64,000 bases of DNA, from assembly GCF_001661345.1 (NCBI RefSeq), contig NW_017962913.1:191428-255427 (forward strand), in the 5' to 3' direction. Positions 25,867 to 35,932 of the stretch are shown in pieces. The number at the start of each line of letters is the position of its first letter. The first letter of the stretch is position 1. Origin of the DNA: Ascoidea rubescens DSM 1968 (Eukaryota > Ascomycota > Saccharomycetes > Ascoideales > Ascoideaceae). Below the pieces are notes generated by a model. It was not told the origin of the DNA and ran no database searches. It saw only the letters and a list, made by a program, of their open reading frames with translations. Position numbers and translations under genes: made by a program.

Positions 25867-27975
25867 ATGACTAGAGACATTAAAAACCATCTCTTATTCG
25901 AAGTGGCAACTGAAGTCGCCAACAGAGTTGGTGGTATCTACTCCGTCCTAAAATCAAAAGCCCCAATCACTGTCGCCGAATATAGAGAACGCTACACCCT
26001 AATTGGCCCTTTAAACTACAACTCTGCCAAAGTGGAAGTCGAAGAACTACCCTTGAAGGACCCCTTCATCAAAGATGCTCTTGACTCAATGTCCGAAAAG
26101 GGCATCATATGGATGTACGGTAGATGGTTAATCGAAGGTGCTCCAAGAGTCCTCTTGTTCGACTTGAACTCTTCTAAACATTTTCTTGACGAGTGGAAAT
26201 CTGACTTGTGGAACATCTCTGGAATTCCAACTCCAACTAACGATGATGAAACAAACAATGCTGTCCTACTAGGTTACCTAGTCTCCTGGTTCTTGGGCCA
26301 CTTGGTAGCCAACGACAACAAAAGAGCTGTCATCTGTCACTGCCACGAATGGTTAGCCAGTGTCTGTCTACCTCTTTGCAGAAAAAGAAGAATCGACCTC
26401 ACCACCATCTTCACAACTCATGCTACTCTTTTGGGCAGATATCTCTGTGCTGGTTCTGTTGACTTTTACAACAACTTGTCCAACTTTGATGTCGACGCTG
26501 AAGCTGGCAAAAGAGGCATCTACCACCGTTACTGCATCGAAAGAGCTGCCGCCCACTCTGCCGACGTCTTCACCACCGTATCTCACATCACTGCCTACGA
26601 AAGTGAACATCTCCTAAAGAGAAAACCCGATGGCGTCCTACCAAATGGCCTCAATGTCGTCAAGTTTAGCGCTGTTCATGAATTCCAAAACTTGCATGCC
26701 CAAAAAAAGGAAAAAATTAACGACTTTGTCAGAGGCCACTTTTACGGCAAATACGACTTTGATCTCGACAACACCCTCTACTTTTTCATTGCCGGTAGAT
26801 ACGAATTCAGAAACAAAGGTGCTGACTTCTTTATAGAATCCCTTGCCAGGCTAAACCACAAACTAAAAGAAGCAAACTCAAAGATGACAGTCATTGCTTT
26901 CATCATAATGCCTGCTGCCACAAACTCATACACCGCCGAAACTTTACGAGGTCAAGCTGTTATAAAAGCCCTTGAAAGCACTGTCGAAGAAATGCAAACA
27001 ACCATCGGCAAACGTCTCTTGGAACACTGTGCTAGATACCAACAACACGGTAACGAAGTTCCCTCCTTAGATGAATTGATCAGACCTGCCGATAGAGTCC
27101 TCTTGAAAAGAAGAGTCTTTGCCTTGAAAAGGGACTCCCTTCCCCCAATTGTCACCCACAACATGGCTGACGATGCTAACGACCCAGTCTTGAACCAAAT
27201 TAGAACCGTTCAATTGTTCAACAAACCTGAAGACCGTGTAAAGGTTGTCTTTCACCCAGAATTCTTAAACTCAAACAACCCAATCCTTCCTCTTGACTAT
27301 GATGAATTTGTAAGAGGTTGCCATCTAGGTGTTTTTCCTTCCTACTACGAACCTTGGGGCTACACTCCTGCCGAGTGCACCGTCATGGGTGTTCCCTCAA
27401 TCACAACAAACTTGTCCGGTTTCGGTTGCTACATGGAAGATTTAATTGAAAACTCCGCCGATTATGGTATCTACATTGTTGACAGAAGAATGAAATCCGT
27501 CGACGAAAGTATCAATCAATTGACTGATTACATGTTTTCCTTTGTGTCAAAAACAAGAAGACAAAGAATTAACCAAAGAAACAGAACTGAAAGATTGTCT
27601 GATTTATTAGACTGGAAAAGAATGGGCTTGGAATACATCAAGGCTAGACAGTTGGCCTTGAAAAGAGCATATCCTGACCAATTCAAAGCCGGCGGTCCTG
27701 ATCCTTTTGCTTCTGGCCATCAAGTTAAATTAACAAGACCTTTATCTGCTCCTGGTTCTCCAAAGGATAGAGCTTCCCTAATGACTCCCGGTGATTTAGG
27801 TTCTTTACAAGAAACTAATCAATTCTTAAACACTGAAGACTATATGGGTTTCAAACTAGAAAATGAAGATAACGATGATTATGCTGACGATAAATATCCC
27901 TTAACTCTAAGAGGAACTTCTGGTCCTCCAAGTGTTGCTGGTGATTCGGATGATGAAGAAAAAGATCAAAAATAA
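25867..27975 (+). CDS. GSY1: glycogen synthase (GT3)
   Basis: The enzyme extends glycogen with UDP-glucose. The 702-residue product matches yeast Gsy1/Gsy2 (708/705) throughout. It starts [20 protein letters not shown] with the substrate-loop Lys after it, then [32 protein letters not shown] and [13 protein letters not shown]. The catalytic E-X7-E motif is EPWGYTPAE (about residues 495-503). Arg-rich regulatory helices ([20 protein letters not shown]) bind glucose 6-phosphate in the yeast enzyme. The C-terminal tail keeps the Ser-rich phosphorylation motif [14 protein letters not shown], where kinases inactivate the enzyme. I saw no CTG codon in the whole gene despite many Leu residues. Both start and length are unambiguous. 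Confidence 0.97.
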   Translation: MTRDIKNHLLFEVATEVANRVGGIYSVLKSKAPITVAEYRERYTLIGPLNYNSAKVEVEELPLKDPFIKDALDSMSEKGIIWMYGRWLIEGAPRVLLFDLNSSKHFLDEWKSDLWNISGIPTPTNDDETNNAVLLGYLVSWFLGHLVANDNKRAVICHCHEWLASVCLPLCRKRRIDLTTIFTTHATLLGRYLCAGSVDFYNNLSNFDVDAEAGKRGIYHRYCIERAAAHSADVFTTVSHITAYESEHLLKRKPDGVLPNGLNVVKFSAVHEFQNLHAQKKEKINDFVRGHFYGKYDFDLDNTLYFFIAGRYEFRNKGADFFIESLARLNHKLKEANSKMTVIAFIIMPAATNSYTAETLRGQAVIKALESTVEEMQTTIGKRLLEHCARYQQHGNEVPSLDELIRPADRVLLKRRVFALKRDSLPPIVTHNMADDANDPVLNQIRTVQLFNKPEDRVKVVFHPEFLNSNNPILPLDYDEFVRGCHLGVFPSYYEPWGYTPAECTVMGVPSITTNLSGFGCYMEDLIENSADYGIYIVDRRMKSVDESINQLTDYMFSFVSKTRRQRINQRNRTERLSDLLDWKRMGLEYIKARQLALKRAYPDQFKAGGPDPFASGHQVKLTRPLSAPGSPKDRASLMTPGDLGSLQETNQFLNTEDYMGFKLENEDNDDYADDKYPLTLRGTSGPPSVAGDSDDEEKDQK

Positions 27976-28917
27976 CTTTTTTAATTTATTAATTTATTCA
28001 TTTATCAATTAACCAATTCACTAATTCATTTAGTTTACTATCTTACTATTTCATTCCTTTATTCAACACTTTAAAATCAACATTATAAATTTTTTTAAAA
28101 ATGAAATTAATTTAAAAGAAAATTATATTTTTTTTTAACAATCTTTAAATCATAAAATAAAAGTATCATCTACTACTAAATTCTGAAAATCATTCATTTC
28201 TCTTAATTTTTTTTGTGAAAAATTTTCAAAAAAGCTTTATTCTGTTTTTTTTTGGTTTTTTTGTATAAAAAGTTAATTAAAAGCTTGCATCAATAAATTT
28301 TTTTTCAACTGAAATTAGAAATTCAAATTAAAATAATTTTGTTTTATTTTTAATATTTTGTTTTTGTTTGTTTTTGTTATTTTTTCTTTTTTTTTTTTTG
28401 TCTCTTTCTTTATCTTTTTCCTTTTTTGATTACTTTATATATTTTTATTTTCATTTTTCTTCTTTTTTTTGTTATCTCATTCTAAGATTAAAGTTGTTTA
28501 TTTACTTGGATTCTATCTTTTAATTTTAATTCTAATAATAATTTATTTTTTTTTTCTATATTTAAAAGAGAGAATGTGTTTATACATTTTTATATCTGTT
28601 TTGTTGATCTTAATTTTTTTTTCTTTCTTTAACTGAAAAGGAAAATTTTAATATAAGAAAATGTTTACTTTTAATTGTTCATTACGATTCAAACTCTACT
28701 GTAAACTCAATTGAAATTTTTTCTATAATTCTCTTTTATTTTTTTCATTACTCCTCTTTGTGTTCTCTCAATTTTGATTTTTTGTGAAACTATCTCAAAA
28801 CCACCAAAACCACCAAAAACAGAAATCATAAAAGAAATGTCTCAAGAGATTGCTTTAAAGTTTTATCTTGCTTCTATTTCTCACTAATTCTTAAACATAA
28901 TCGCACTTTAATCAACA
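27976..28917. other. long AT-rich intergenic region
   Basis: About 940 bases of very AT-rich DNA with T-runs. It holds the 3' flank of glycogen synthase and the promoter of the CFEM gene. I see no gene, RNA or clear motif. Confidence 0.6.
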
Positions 28918-30381
28918 ATGATTTTGCTTTTGCTACTTTTTATGTTTTATTACTTGGCTCTTGCGATTACTAGGCCACCAGAGTGCTATAATACTTGTAT
29001 TAACGAAGTTGGAACATGGTGTGAAAAGCACCAAGATGATATCAACTGTCTTTGCTTCAATAAAAGATCTGTTATAGGATGTTTACAAGACCTTTGTGAT
29101 AATTCTATCAACTTGCAGTTTTTTCAAGGAAGAGATCACTTTACTGGAATTTGTTTGGCAAATGGGATTGACTTAACTACTGCACCATATAATACAACTG
29201 GTGAACAAGAAGCCCAAAGATTTACTAATACAATCTTTTCTTCGACCTTAACTGAATTGAAACCCGAGCCAACAATTTTAAATCAGGTATCAAAATTTGT
29301 TAATGAAGAAATCCCGATAAGTGGTGATAAAAGTCAAATAGTTCATGTTGATGGTAACGGATTGGAAAAGTTCAAACTTAATACAAATTTGCTAAAAGAG
29401 AAAATTAAGTCAAGATTAGGTGGATCAGAAAAGGAAAAGGAAAAGGAAAAAGAACAAGAGCAAGAACAAGAAGAGGAAAGCCAAGATGAAGATGAGGAAA
29501 TGTATGAAGGAATCGATCAACTACCAATTTTAAATCAAGAAGATTTTATATCAAAAGATGAAATTAATCAAGAAATTTTAGAAAATCAAAAAAATGACAA
29601 CCAAAAATATAAAGAATCCGAAACTATTGGCTTTTCAGATGCTGAAGTCTCACCAAATTATTTCCCAATCAAAAATCAAAAATTGAATAGAAAACCATCA
29701 TATCCAGTTACAATTAGAAAGGTTGGGCCAACATCATCGAATCAATATATTTTGCTTAAAAAACCTAAACAAAGACCTGACTTGGAAATTACAGAACCTA
29801 TTTATGAAGCAGTTGCAGTAGCATCTCAAAATAATAGAAATAGAAATAGAAAAACTAATCAAGGTTACAAAAGAAAAGTTATTAGACCAGAAATTTCTCA
29901 AAATTTGAAATCTTCAAATGATTTTGTAAGTCAAGCATCAAGTGTCGAGTATAACGATTTTAGTATCAATGGTGAAAATAGAAATAGCCCTAAAAATGAT
30001 AGAAAAGATAGAAAGGAGCAAAATTATGAGGAACAGGATAAAATTGAAAGAAAGCCTGAAGCCATATTAATATCATCACCAAATCAAGCCCGCACCAAGG
30101 TAAAGGCGAATGGATTACCAGAACCACCTTTAAATATTTATAAGAAAACCAGACATGAATACAATTCAGATGGTATTGAAATCAATGGAAATCCAGGAGG
30201 AGGATATTCGGGATATTCAGGGAATTTGGGATACTCTGGATATTCCAATCCATTAAAATTTAACGATATTAAAAGAAGAAAATTGAAATTATTAAAACAA
30301 ATTCCAAGCAGAAAATTTCAAAAACAAACATTAGGCACAAATCATCCTTATGTTTCGCATCATATGCCAGAACTTATGTAA
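28918..30381 (+). CDS. secreted CFEM-domain protein
   Basis: The first 17 residues (ILLLLLFMFYYLALA after the Met) are a signal peptide. Residues about 20-80 form a CFEM-type domain with eight cysteines: PPECYNTC, GTWCEKH, INCLCFNKR, IGCLQDLC and GICLA. CFEM proteins in yeasts sit at the cell surface, and some bind haem. The remaining 400 residues are hydrophilic and disordered, with a Glu/Gln/Lys repeat near 170-190, basic stretches, and a Gly/Tyr/Ser repeat (GGYSGYSGNLGYSGYS) near 420. The C-terminus has no hydrophobic GPI-attachment tail, so it is probably secreted or held by other contacts. It is unlike the classic short GPI-CFEM haem receptors. I do not recognise an orthologue. Confidence 0.75.
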   Translation: MILLLLLFMFYYLALAITRPPECYNTCINEVGTWCEKHQDDINCLCFNKRSVIGCLQDLCDNSINLQFFQGRDHFTGICLANGIDLTTAPYNTTGEQEAQRFTNTIFSSTLTELKPEPTILNQVSKFVNEEIPISGDKSQIVHVDGNGLEKFKLNTNLLKEKIKSRLGGSEKEKEKEKEQEQEQEEESQDEDEEMYEGIDQLPILNQEDFISKDEINQEILENQKNDNQKYKESETIGFSDAEVSPNYFPIKNQKLNRKPSYPVTIRKVGPTSSNQYILLKKPKQRPDLEITEPIYEAVAVASQNNRNRNRKTNQGYKRKVIRPEISQNLKSSNDFVSQASSVEYNDFSINGENRNSPKNDRKDRKEQNYEEQDKIERKPEAILISSPNQARTKVKANGLPEPPLNIYKKTRHEYNSDGIEINGNPGGGYSGYSGNLGYSGYSNPLKFNDIKRRKLKLLKQIPSRKFQKQTLGTNHPYVSHHMPELM

Positions 30382-30614
30382 TGAGTATTATGGTTTAAAA
30401 ATATAGGAACACTAGTTGGTAGTTGGGTTGAATTGATATAATGGAAATCTAACTGTGTATAAATATTTTTTTTCTTTATATTTCATTTTTTAACAAACCA
30501 TGAAGATTTTGTGATTGATAAATGAATAAATTATTATTATAATTATTTACAAAACTTTCTATAGTATATATTAATGAAAAATATAAGACATTTTAAAGTA
30601 AATCAAAGCAAAGC

Positions 30615-31036
30615 TTATTTTTGAATACTTTGAAGACTAAATAGCAATAAGAAAAAGAAAAAGTGGTTAGTATAAGAAACAAAATAAAAATGAAAATGTA
30701 AATGTAATCTGAAAATGAAATCGAATAATAAGCTTTATGATTAATGAATGAATGAATGAATAATAAATAATAAATAATAAATAATATAACATACCCCTTG
30801 ACAATTTTAATATTAGTATCTAAGAATCTGTTCAAGCAGCCATTTAAGCAACTTTCTTCATTTGAGGATAATTCACCAGAATCAATTTTAAAAATGCATT
30901 TTTTAAAACACATATCAGTAAAATTATGAATTGCAGATTGAACTTTTGATTTGGATCTTTCAGCTTCTAACCACTGCATCATTTCCTTTTTGGAGTTGGC
31001 GTCCAAAGTCTCCAAACCAACGGCTAGTTCTGACAT
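30615..31036 (-). CDS. TIM8: Tim8 small TIM chaperone, two exons
   Basis: Tim8 pairs with Tim13 in the intermembrane space to carry Tim23 and similar proteins to the inner membrane. Exon 1 (31036-30795) encodes MSELAVGLETLDANSKKEMM, an amphipathic helix, the twin CX3C motifs CFKKC and CLNGC, and FLDTNIKIVK. The intron starts GTATGT at 30794, has a TACTAAC branch point near 30658-30652, and ends TTTAG at 30637. Exon 2 is only 22 bases (30636-30615) and encodes the end GLQSIQK, matching NGLQNTR in S. cerevisiae. The spliced protein has 87 residues, the same as the yeast protein. Reading through the intron would add a false hydrophobic tail. Confidence 0.93.
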
Positions 31037-31220
31037 GATGAAAAAAGAGAATGATTAATACTTTAAGCTTATATTATTTACAAAATAGACAAGATCTAAG
31101 TGAAATTTACAGGCAAGACAAGAAGATTATTTAATGCTCTTGAGGTGAAGTGGAAGAGCATTCAAAGTCTTTCCAATGATGCGTTTTCAGTGACAAATCA
31201 GAGAAATGCAACCTCCACCA

Positions 31221-31226
31221 CACGTG
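31221..31226. promoter_or_regulatory. CACGTG E-box between TIM8 and NBL1
   Basis: CACGTGAC lies in the 323-base divergent promoter of TIM8 and NBL1. It is the same core seen upstream of CIR1, MIA40 and IPP1. Binding by a Cbf1-like factor is inferred. Confidence 0.4.
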
Positions 31227-31359
31227 ACAAAACACAGAGTTTCATCCAGAGCCGGTTTTGGGCCTTTTGGAGATTTTGAGGTAAACAAACGGTGGAGCTG
31301 TAAGTGATAGCTGGACTGCTGGTGATACAGATCGTTTGGAGCACGACACAGGCTAGATC

Positions 31360-31918
31360 ATGGCGAATAAGTTTACCCCCGAGCAGCGAAACAAGTTGGC
31401 TGAGAGATTGGAGCTCAATAGTATGTTTTCATTGTTCAATGCACAAGATGTAAGAGAGAAACACTAACCACGATTCGTTACTGTTGCGGGTAGTCAGCGA
31501 AAGGAAAAAGGCAATGGCCAGAGAATATCAAGAGATTGCAGATAATTTGGAGGAAAGATTGAAATACAGATTGAACCGTATTCCAAACGAGTTCAAATCA
31601 TTGAAGATCAAAGACATAATCCAGCTTGAGAGAACAAAACAAATAAATTTTGCAACGTTAATCGCCGATATAAGAAACTTGAAACAGAATCTCATCCAGC
31701 AAAAAACAATTTCTATGCATCAGAATAGCCGGTTTCAAAATAGAAATGGCATTCAAAGACACCCCAGACGTCAAACGAGACAGAAGCTACCTCAAATCCA
31801 GCTTTCGAACAACCAGACCCAGCTCAGTAACACTGGAAACAACGAGGGGATCAGACTGCGGTTAAGAAGCGCAAAGGACCGGCACATCACCAAGACGCAG
31901 AATGGGGTCCAGAAGTAG
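31360..31918 (+). CDS. NBL1: borealin-like chromosomal passenger subunit, two exons
   Basis: Nbl1 is the fungal borealin-like subunit that joins Bir1 and Sli15 in the Aurora B (Ipl1) passenger complex. Exon 1 (31360-31420) encodes MANKFTPEQRNKLAERLELN. The intron starts GTATGT, has a CACTAAC branch site and ends GGTAG at 31493. Exon 2 is 31494-31918. The joined sequence runs NISERKKAMAREYQEIADNL, then EERLKYRLNRIPNEFKSLKI and KDIIQLE. This is the borealin N-terminal helix with its hallmark LxxRLNRIP turn. The S. cerevisiae gene also has an intron. At 161 residues it is longer than yeast Nbl1 (73), with a basic, Gln/Asn-rich tail. One CTG codon lies in this non-conserved tail. Confidence 0.82.
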
Positions 31919-32093
31919 CTGTCTCTTCAGCAGAAGACTCAGCAGAAGATTTGCTGGTCGCTAGCAGACCATTTTCAGAGTGCTTTCTCATCTCTATCAC
32001 TCACAAAACATAAACAAAAGCGCGGCGCCGTTTCTGTGGTTGCTTTCGAGTGAGCCGGGTAATGTGTGGGAAACAGCGAGGAAGTGTTAAGTG

Positions 32094-32100
32094 TTGCCAC
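32094..32100 (-). promoter_or_regulatory. PACE-like proteasome element upstream of RPN10
   Basis: TTGCCAC on the plus strand is GTGGCAA on the minus strand, seven of the nine bases of the Rpn4-bound proteasome element GGTGGCAAA. It lies about 120 bases before the RPN10 start, a usual position. The match is partial and its function is inferred. Confidence 0.4.
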
Positions 32101-32216
32101 TTCGAACGAAAAGTGCCTGGTGGATACAGGTATATCCTCCAGGTCCTTCTTCAGTTCTACACACTCTCTTCTTCCCACGCAGCTCCAGACGACAATTCAG
32201 AAAGCACACGTTCAAA

Positions 32217-33181
32217 ATGGTTCTTGAAGCTACTATGATAGTGTAGGTATACCTTCTTTTTTTTTTGCTCTGTCTCAATTGCATCTATTTTGGGGTTCGC
32301 TACTAACATTTACTGATCAACTACTAATATCTGGAAAAAAATACTATAAATGAATTCCGATAGTCGACTGCATTTCTTTTGATACATTGGATTTGTTTAT
32401 TTCCTTTTATTTAATTTTTGTTGTTTTTTCTAGAATTGATAACTCAGAACACATGAGAAATGGTGATTACTTTCCAACAAGATTCGAAGCTCAGCTTGAA
32501 ACTGTAGATTTTATTTTCCACGCAAAGACTGACTCAAACCCAGAAAGCACTGTTGGTTTATTAGCAATGGCCGGCCAAGGTCCTCAAGTTTTAAGCACTT
32601 TAACAAATGATCTCGGTAAAATACGTGCAGGAATTCATGAAACCAAAATTCATGGAACTTCTCAATTGACGACAGGTATTCAAGTTGCTGCTTTAGTTTT
32701 AAAACATCGTGAAAATAAATCTCAACAACAAAGAATAATAGTCTTTATTGGTAGTCCCGTTAATAACACCCAAAGAGAATTGGAAAAATTGGCTAAAAGA
32801 ATGAAAAAAAACAACATAGCTGTTGACTTTATATGTTTCGGCGAAGAATCCCTAGATGATCCTAAACTAGCAAAATTCATTTCTACAGTTAACAACCATG
32901 ACAATAGCCATATTGTTTCTGTTCCAGTTGGTCCAACTTTACTATATGATGCTGTTAAAACTTCTCCAATTATCTCCGACAACGCAAACAATTACACAAT
33001 GGATGGCGACGATTTCCTCAATTTTGGTGATGGTGCTGATCCTGAATTAGAATTGGCCTTGCGTCTTTCTTTAGAAGATGAAAGAGCAAGACAAGAAAGA
33101 GCTGCTGCATTAGCTGCTGCCAAAAATTCAACTCCTTTAGAAAAAGTTGATGAAGAAAGCAGTACAAAGGATAAAAAATGA
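32217..33181 (+). CDS. RPN10: proteasome ubiquitin receptor Rpn10, two exons
   Basis: Rpn10 is a 19S regulatory particle subunit that captures polyubiquitin. Exon 1 (32217-32242) encodes MVLEATMI and two bases of the next codon. Exon 2 (32434-33181) completes V and continues IDNSEHMRNGDYFPTRFEAQ, as in S. cerevisiae (VIDNSEYSRNGDF). The von Willebrand A domain covers residues 1-190. The ubiquitin-interacting motif is DPELELALRLSLEDERARQE at about 215-235. The spliced length is 257 residues against 268 in yeast. The intron (32243-32433) uses an unusual 5' site, GTAGGT, fixed by the protein alignment. Its best branch site, TACTAAC at 32301-32307, is about 126 bases from the TCTAG end. Confidence 0.95.
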
Positions 33182-33371
33182 TTTCAATCAATCACTCAAG
33201 CTTTAATAGTCAATAATCTATAATTTATACATTATAACAATTTTATAATTGTAGATTTTTTCATTTGTTTATCATATCATTTCTTATCATATATCATATT
33301 ATATTATACTATACTATGATACACTATAATACGCTATGATAAACTATCTGTGCTATATTATACTATATCAT

Positions 33372-35573
33372 CTAATGGCTAAATTTTTCTAAACTCTTAT
33401 AAAATTCCGTCACATCATCACTAGCTATAATTTTATTTGGCTTAAAATTTAAAACTTGTAACCTTTTGCTTGAAACTGCTCTTGATAGTGCAACATAAAC
33501 CTGTCCCTTTTCAAATATCCTATCTAAATCAACTTTAACCCGATCTAATGTTTGTCCTTGAGCTTTATGAATTGAAATCGCCCATGATAACAACAACGGC
33601 AATTGCACTCTAGTTAAAGAAGTTTTAGGGTTATTGAATTCGATTGTAAACTCTTCTTTTTCAATCAATAATATCTGTTTCTCAAATTTAACTAATGGTG
33701 CAATTGAAGTTGTACTTTCATTTTGAATTATACGAAGCAATGGCTTTATTTCTGAATTGGTGTTCCTTGTTTTGGCAATTAAATTCAGGATTTCCTCCTG
33801 TGTTTTGGGATTTATCGTCCCTACCCCAATACACAAGTTTAAAACACGAACCAATTTCAATTGGTTTTCATTTAAATATTCAAAATCAATATTGAGTATT
33901 TCAACAAATTTTACTTGCAAAAGTTTGGTTGTAAAACAAATAATTGTACCCAATGATCCATTGACCACATCATCTGCTTTATTTTTAAGGCACATCACTT
34001 GTGCATCTTCTTTTAAAACCAATGATTTAACCGCCATGACATTATCTAAATTTTTTCTCAAATATTCATATTTTTGATCAACTACATCTGAAGCTTCAAA
34101 AGTAAATGCTTTACCAGGTAAACTAGAAAGCCTGAGTTGATTTGCCTGCTCCACTTCTCTTCTTGTTGGAAATAACTCGGTTGGCTGTATTCCATCTTTA
34201 TATTCAACAGGCCTTTTCAAGTACTGGAATTTTTCAATTAATTCAGGGTTTAATTGTGCAGTTCTAATGCAATTCAACATATTAATTAGATCATGATCAC
34301 CTTGTTGACGGAAAACCTTTGTTAATAGGATTGTCCTTGTAATTATACTTTTCCATTTAGAAGATTGAAAGCAATAAAGAGGTTTTTCTCTCGCATTATA
34401 TGAAGCGTTATTATTATCAGGTACTGGTGGCAATTGAAGAAAATCTCCAGTTAAAACAATTTGAATTCCACCAAAGGGTTTATTGTTTCCTCTAATACGT
34501 TGACCCAAGTCACACAATTTAGAAAATAAATCACCGTCAACCATTGAAATTTCATCAATAACAAGAACCTTTGTGCTTAGCCAACGTTGTTTAGCCGGTT
34601 GAGATTTAATAACTTTTTTGTATAAAGAGTCCACAGTACCTTTACCAAGCCCAATTCCAGAAAAACGATGCAAAGTCTGGCCTTCTATATTTAAAGCAGC
34701 TAATCCTGTGGAAGCAGTTACAGCCACTCTTAACCTACCATATTTTTCATACAATAGCTGTATTAATTTTCTTAAAAGCAAAGATTTACCTGTTCCAGCA
34801 GGACCGGTAAAGAAAACATTACTTCCTTGCATCACCAATTCTATCACTTTTTGTTGTTCTTCACTAAGCACGACTTCATTTGATTGAGGAGCTAATGTTA
34901 ATGATTTTGACGATTTCTTTGAATTTTGAGACAAAAAATTTAAAGACTTCTTTTTCCTCGACGTTGTTAAACCATCATAGATAGATGCCAAATCAGCGCT
35001 ATCTAGTTTTCTTTTTTTTAAGGTGGTATTTGGGTATAGTGAGGCAGATTTGTAAACCGAAGCGTTTTCCGAGGTAGAATCAATGTAATTATTACTTTTC
35101 AGCTTTAAACTATTCGATTCGTTGGATGATTTTTGGTAACTGTTGTAAAGATTGACAACGCCTGCAGATTTTATCAGTTCAATTTTCTTATTAATTTTTT
35201 CAAGTCGTTGTGGAGCTAAGGATTTGGAGTTTGTTAAATTGGATGGCTTTCTTTCAGAAAGTATTATTAAATCATCATCTAGTTCTTCACTGAAACCATC
35301 ATTCAAATCCTGACTTGCTTGAACAAAGGGTTGGAAGTTAAACAGTTCTTGGGAATAGAAGCTAGAACCACTAGTCAGAGACTCGTCTTTTTTTGAAGCA
35401 GAAACAGATCGCTGTTGAGTTATTGTCAGCCGAGAAGTATTCCGAGAATACAGCATAGAAATATTGGATTTTATGGGTTTGGGTTTGAAGTTGAAAAACA
35501 ACTCGAGGCTCAGCTGCTTCTTATCCAGCGCATTGCTGTTTCTTTTGGTGGTGATGAGCTTGTGATGTACCAT
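33372..35573 (-). CDS. PIF1: PIF1/RRM3-family DNA helicase with N-terminal PIP box
   Basis: This 5'-3' DNA helicase acts at forks, G-quadruplexes, telomeres or mitochondrial DNA. The 733-residue product has Walker A GPAGTGKSLLLRKLIQ, TASTGLAALNIEGQTLHRF, Walker B VLVIDEISMVDG, GGIQIVLTGDFLQLPP, and the late motif SIHKAQGQTLDRVKVDL with YVALSRAVSS. The first ATG (35573) gives residues 20-27 QLSLELFF, a textbook PCNA-binding PIP box as in Rrm3. A second in-frame Met at residue 40 (35456) begins MLYSRNTSRLTITQQRS, basic and without acidic residues, like a mitochondrial presequence. One gene may therefore make both nuclear and mitochondrial forms. I saw no second PIF1-family gene in the window. 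The frame is open further upstream but without ATG. Confidence 0.9.
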   Translation of the reverse strand: MVHHKLITTKRNSNALDKKQLSLELFFNFKPKPIKSNISMLYSRNTSRLTITQQRSVSASKKDESLTSGSSFYSQELFNFQPFVQASQDLNDGFSEELDDDLIILSERKPSNLTNSKSLAPQRLEKINKKIELIKSAGVVNLYNSYQKSSNESNSLKLKSNNYIDSTSENASVYKSASLYPNTTLKKRKLDSADLASIYDGLTTSRKKKSLNFLSQNSKKSSKSLTLAPQSNEVVLSEEQQKVIELVMQGSNVFFTGPAGTGKSLLLRKLIQLLYEKYGRLRVAVTASTGLAALNIEGQTLHRFSGIGLGKGTVDSLYKKVIKSQPAKQRWLSTKVLVIDEISMVDGDLFSKLCDLGQRIRGNNKPFGGIQIVLTGDFLQLPPVPDNNNASYNAREKPLYCFQSSKWKSIITRTILLTKVFRQQGDHDLINMLNCIRTAQLNPELIEKFQYLKRPVEYKDGIQPTELFPTRREVEQANQLRLSSLPGKAFTFEASDVVDQKYEYLRKNLDNVMAVKSLVLKEDAQVMCLKNKADDVVNGSLGTIICFTTKLLQVKFVEILNIDFEYLNENQLKLVRVLNLCIGVGTINPKTQEEILNLIAKTRNTNSEIKPLLRIIQNESTTSIAPLVKFEKQILLIEKEEFTIEFNNPKTSLTRVQLPLLLSWAISIHKAQGQTLDRVKVDLDRIFEKGQVYVALSRAVSSKRLQVLNFKPNKIIASDDVTEFYKSLEKFSH

Positions 35574-35932
35574 TGAATTGCAGAAGGAATGAGGTCGTGA
35601 AGAGAGCTGATGGTTGTTTCTTGAAGGTGAAATATATATATAAACAAAACCCACACTAGTTTGGCGACGGAAAGCGATCCGTTCGTGTGGTCTCGCACCG
35701 CTTTTTGGGTCACACAAAAAAATGGCAGCAGAAGCAGCAGAAGTAGCAGAAGAAGCACTCTTCGTTTGCGTTACACCGAGAGAGGTCTTTTGTTGCGCAG
35801 TATATTAAGGCTTCTGGGGGCGATTGTGCTGAGTCTGGTTTTTCTTTTTGGTTCCTACCTGCTCATGAAATTTCGCTATATTTTACATTATTAGCCTGCT
35901 TATTTTTATCTGCTTTTGTTCTTGTTCTTGAG

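Noticed and set aside
35574-35717. 48-residue N-terminal extension of the PIF1-like helicase
   Set aside because: It has no ATG and crosses a TATA-like tract, so it is more likely promoter and leader.
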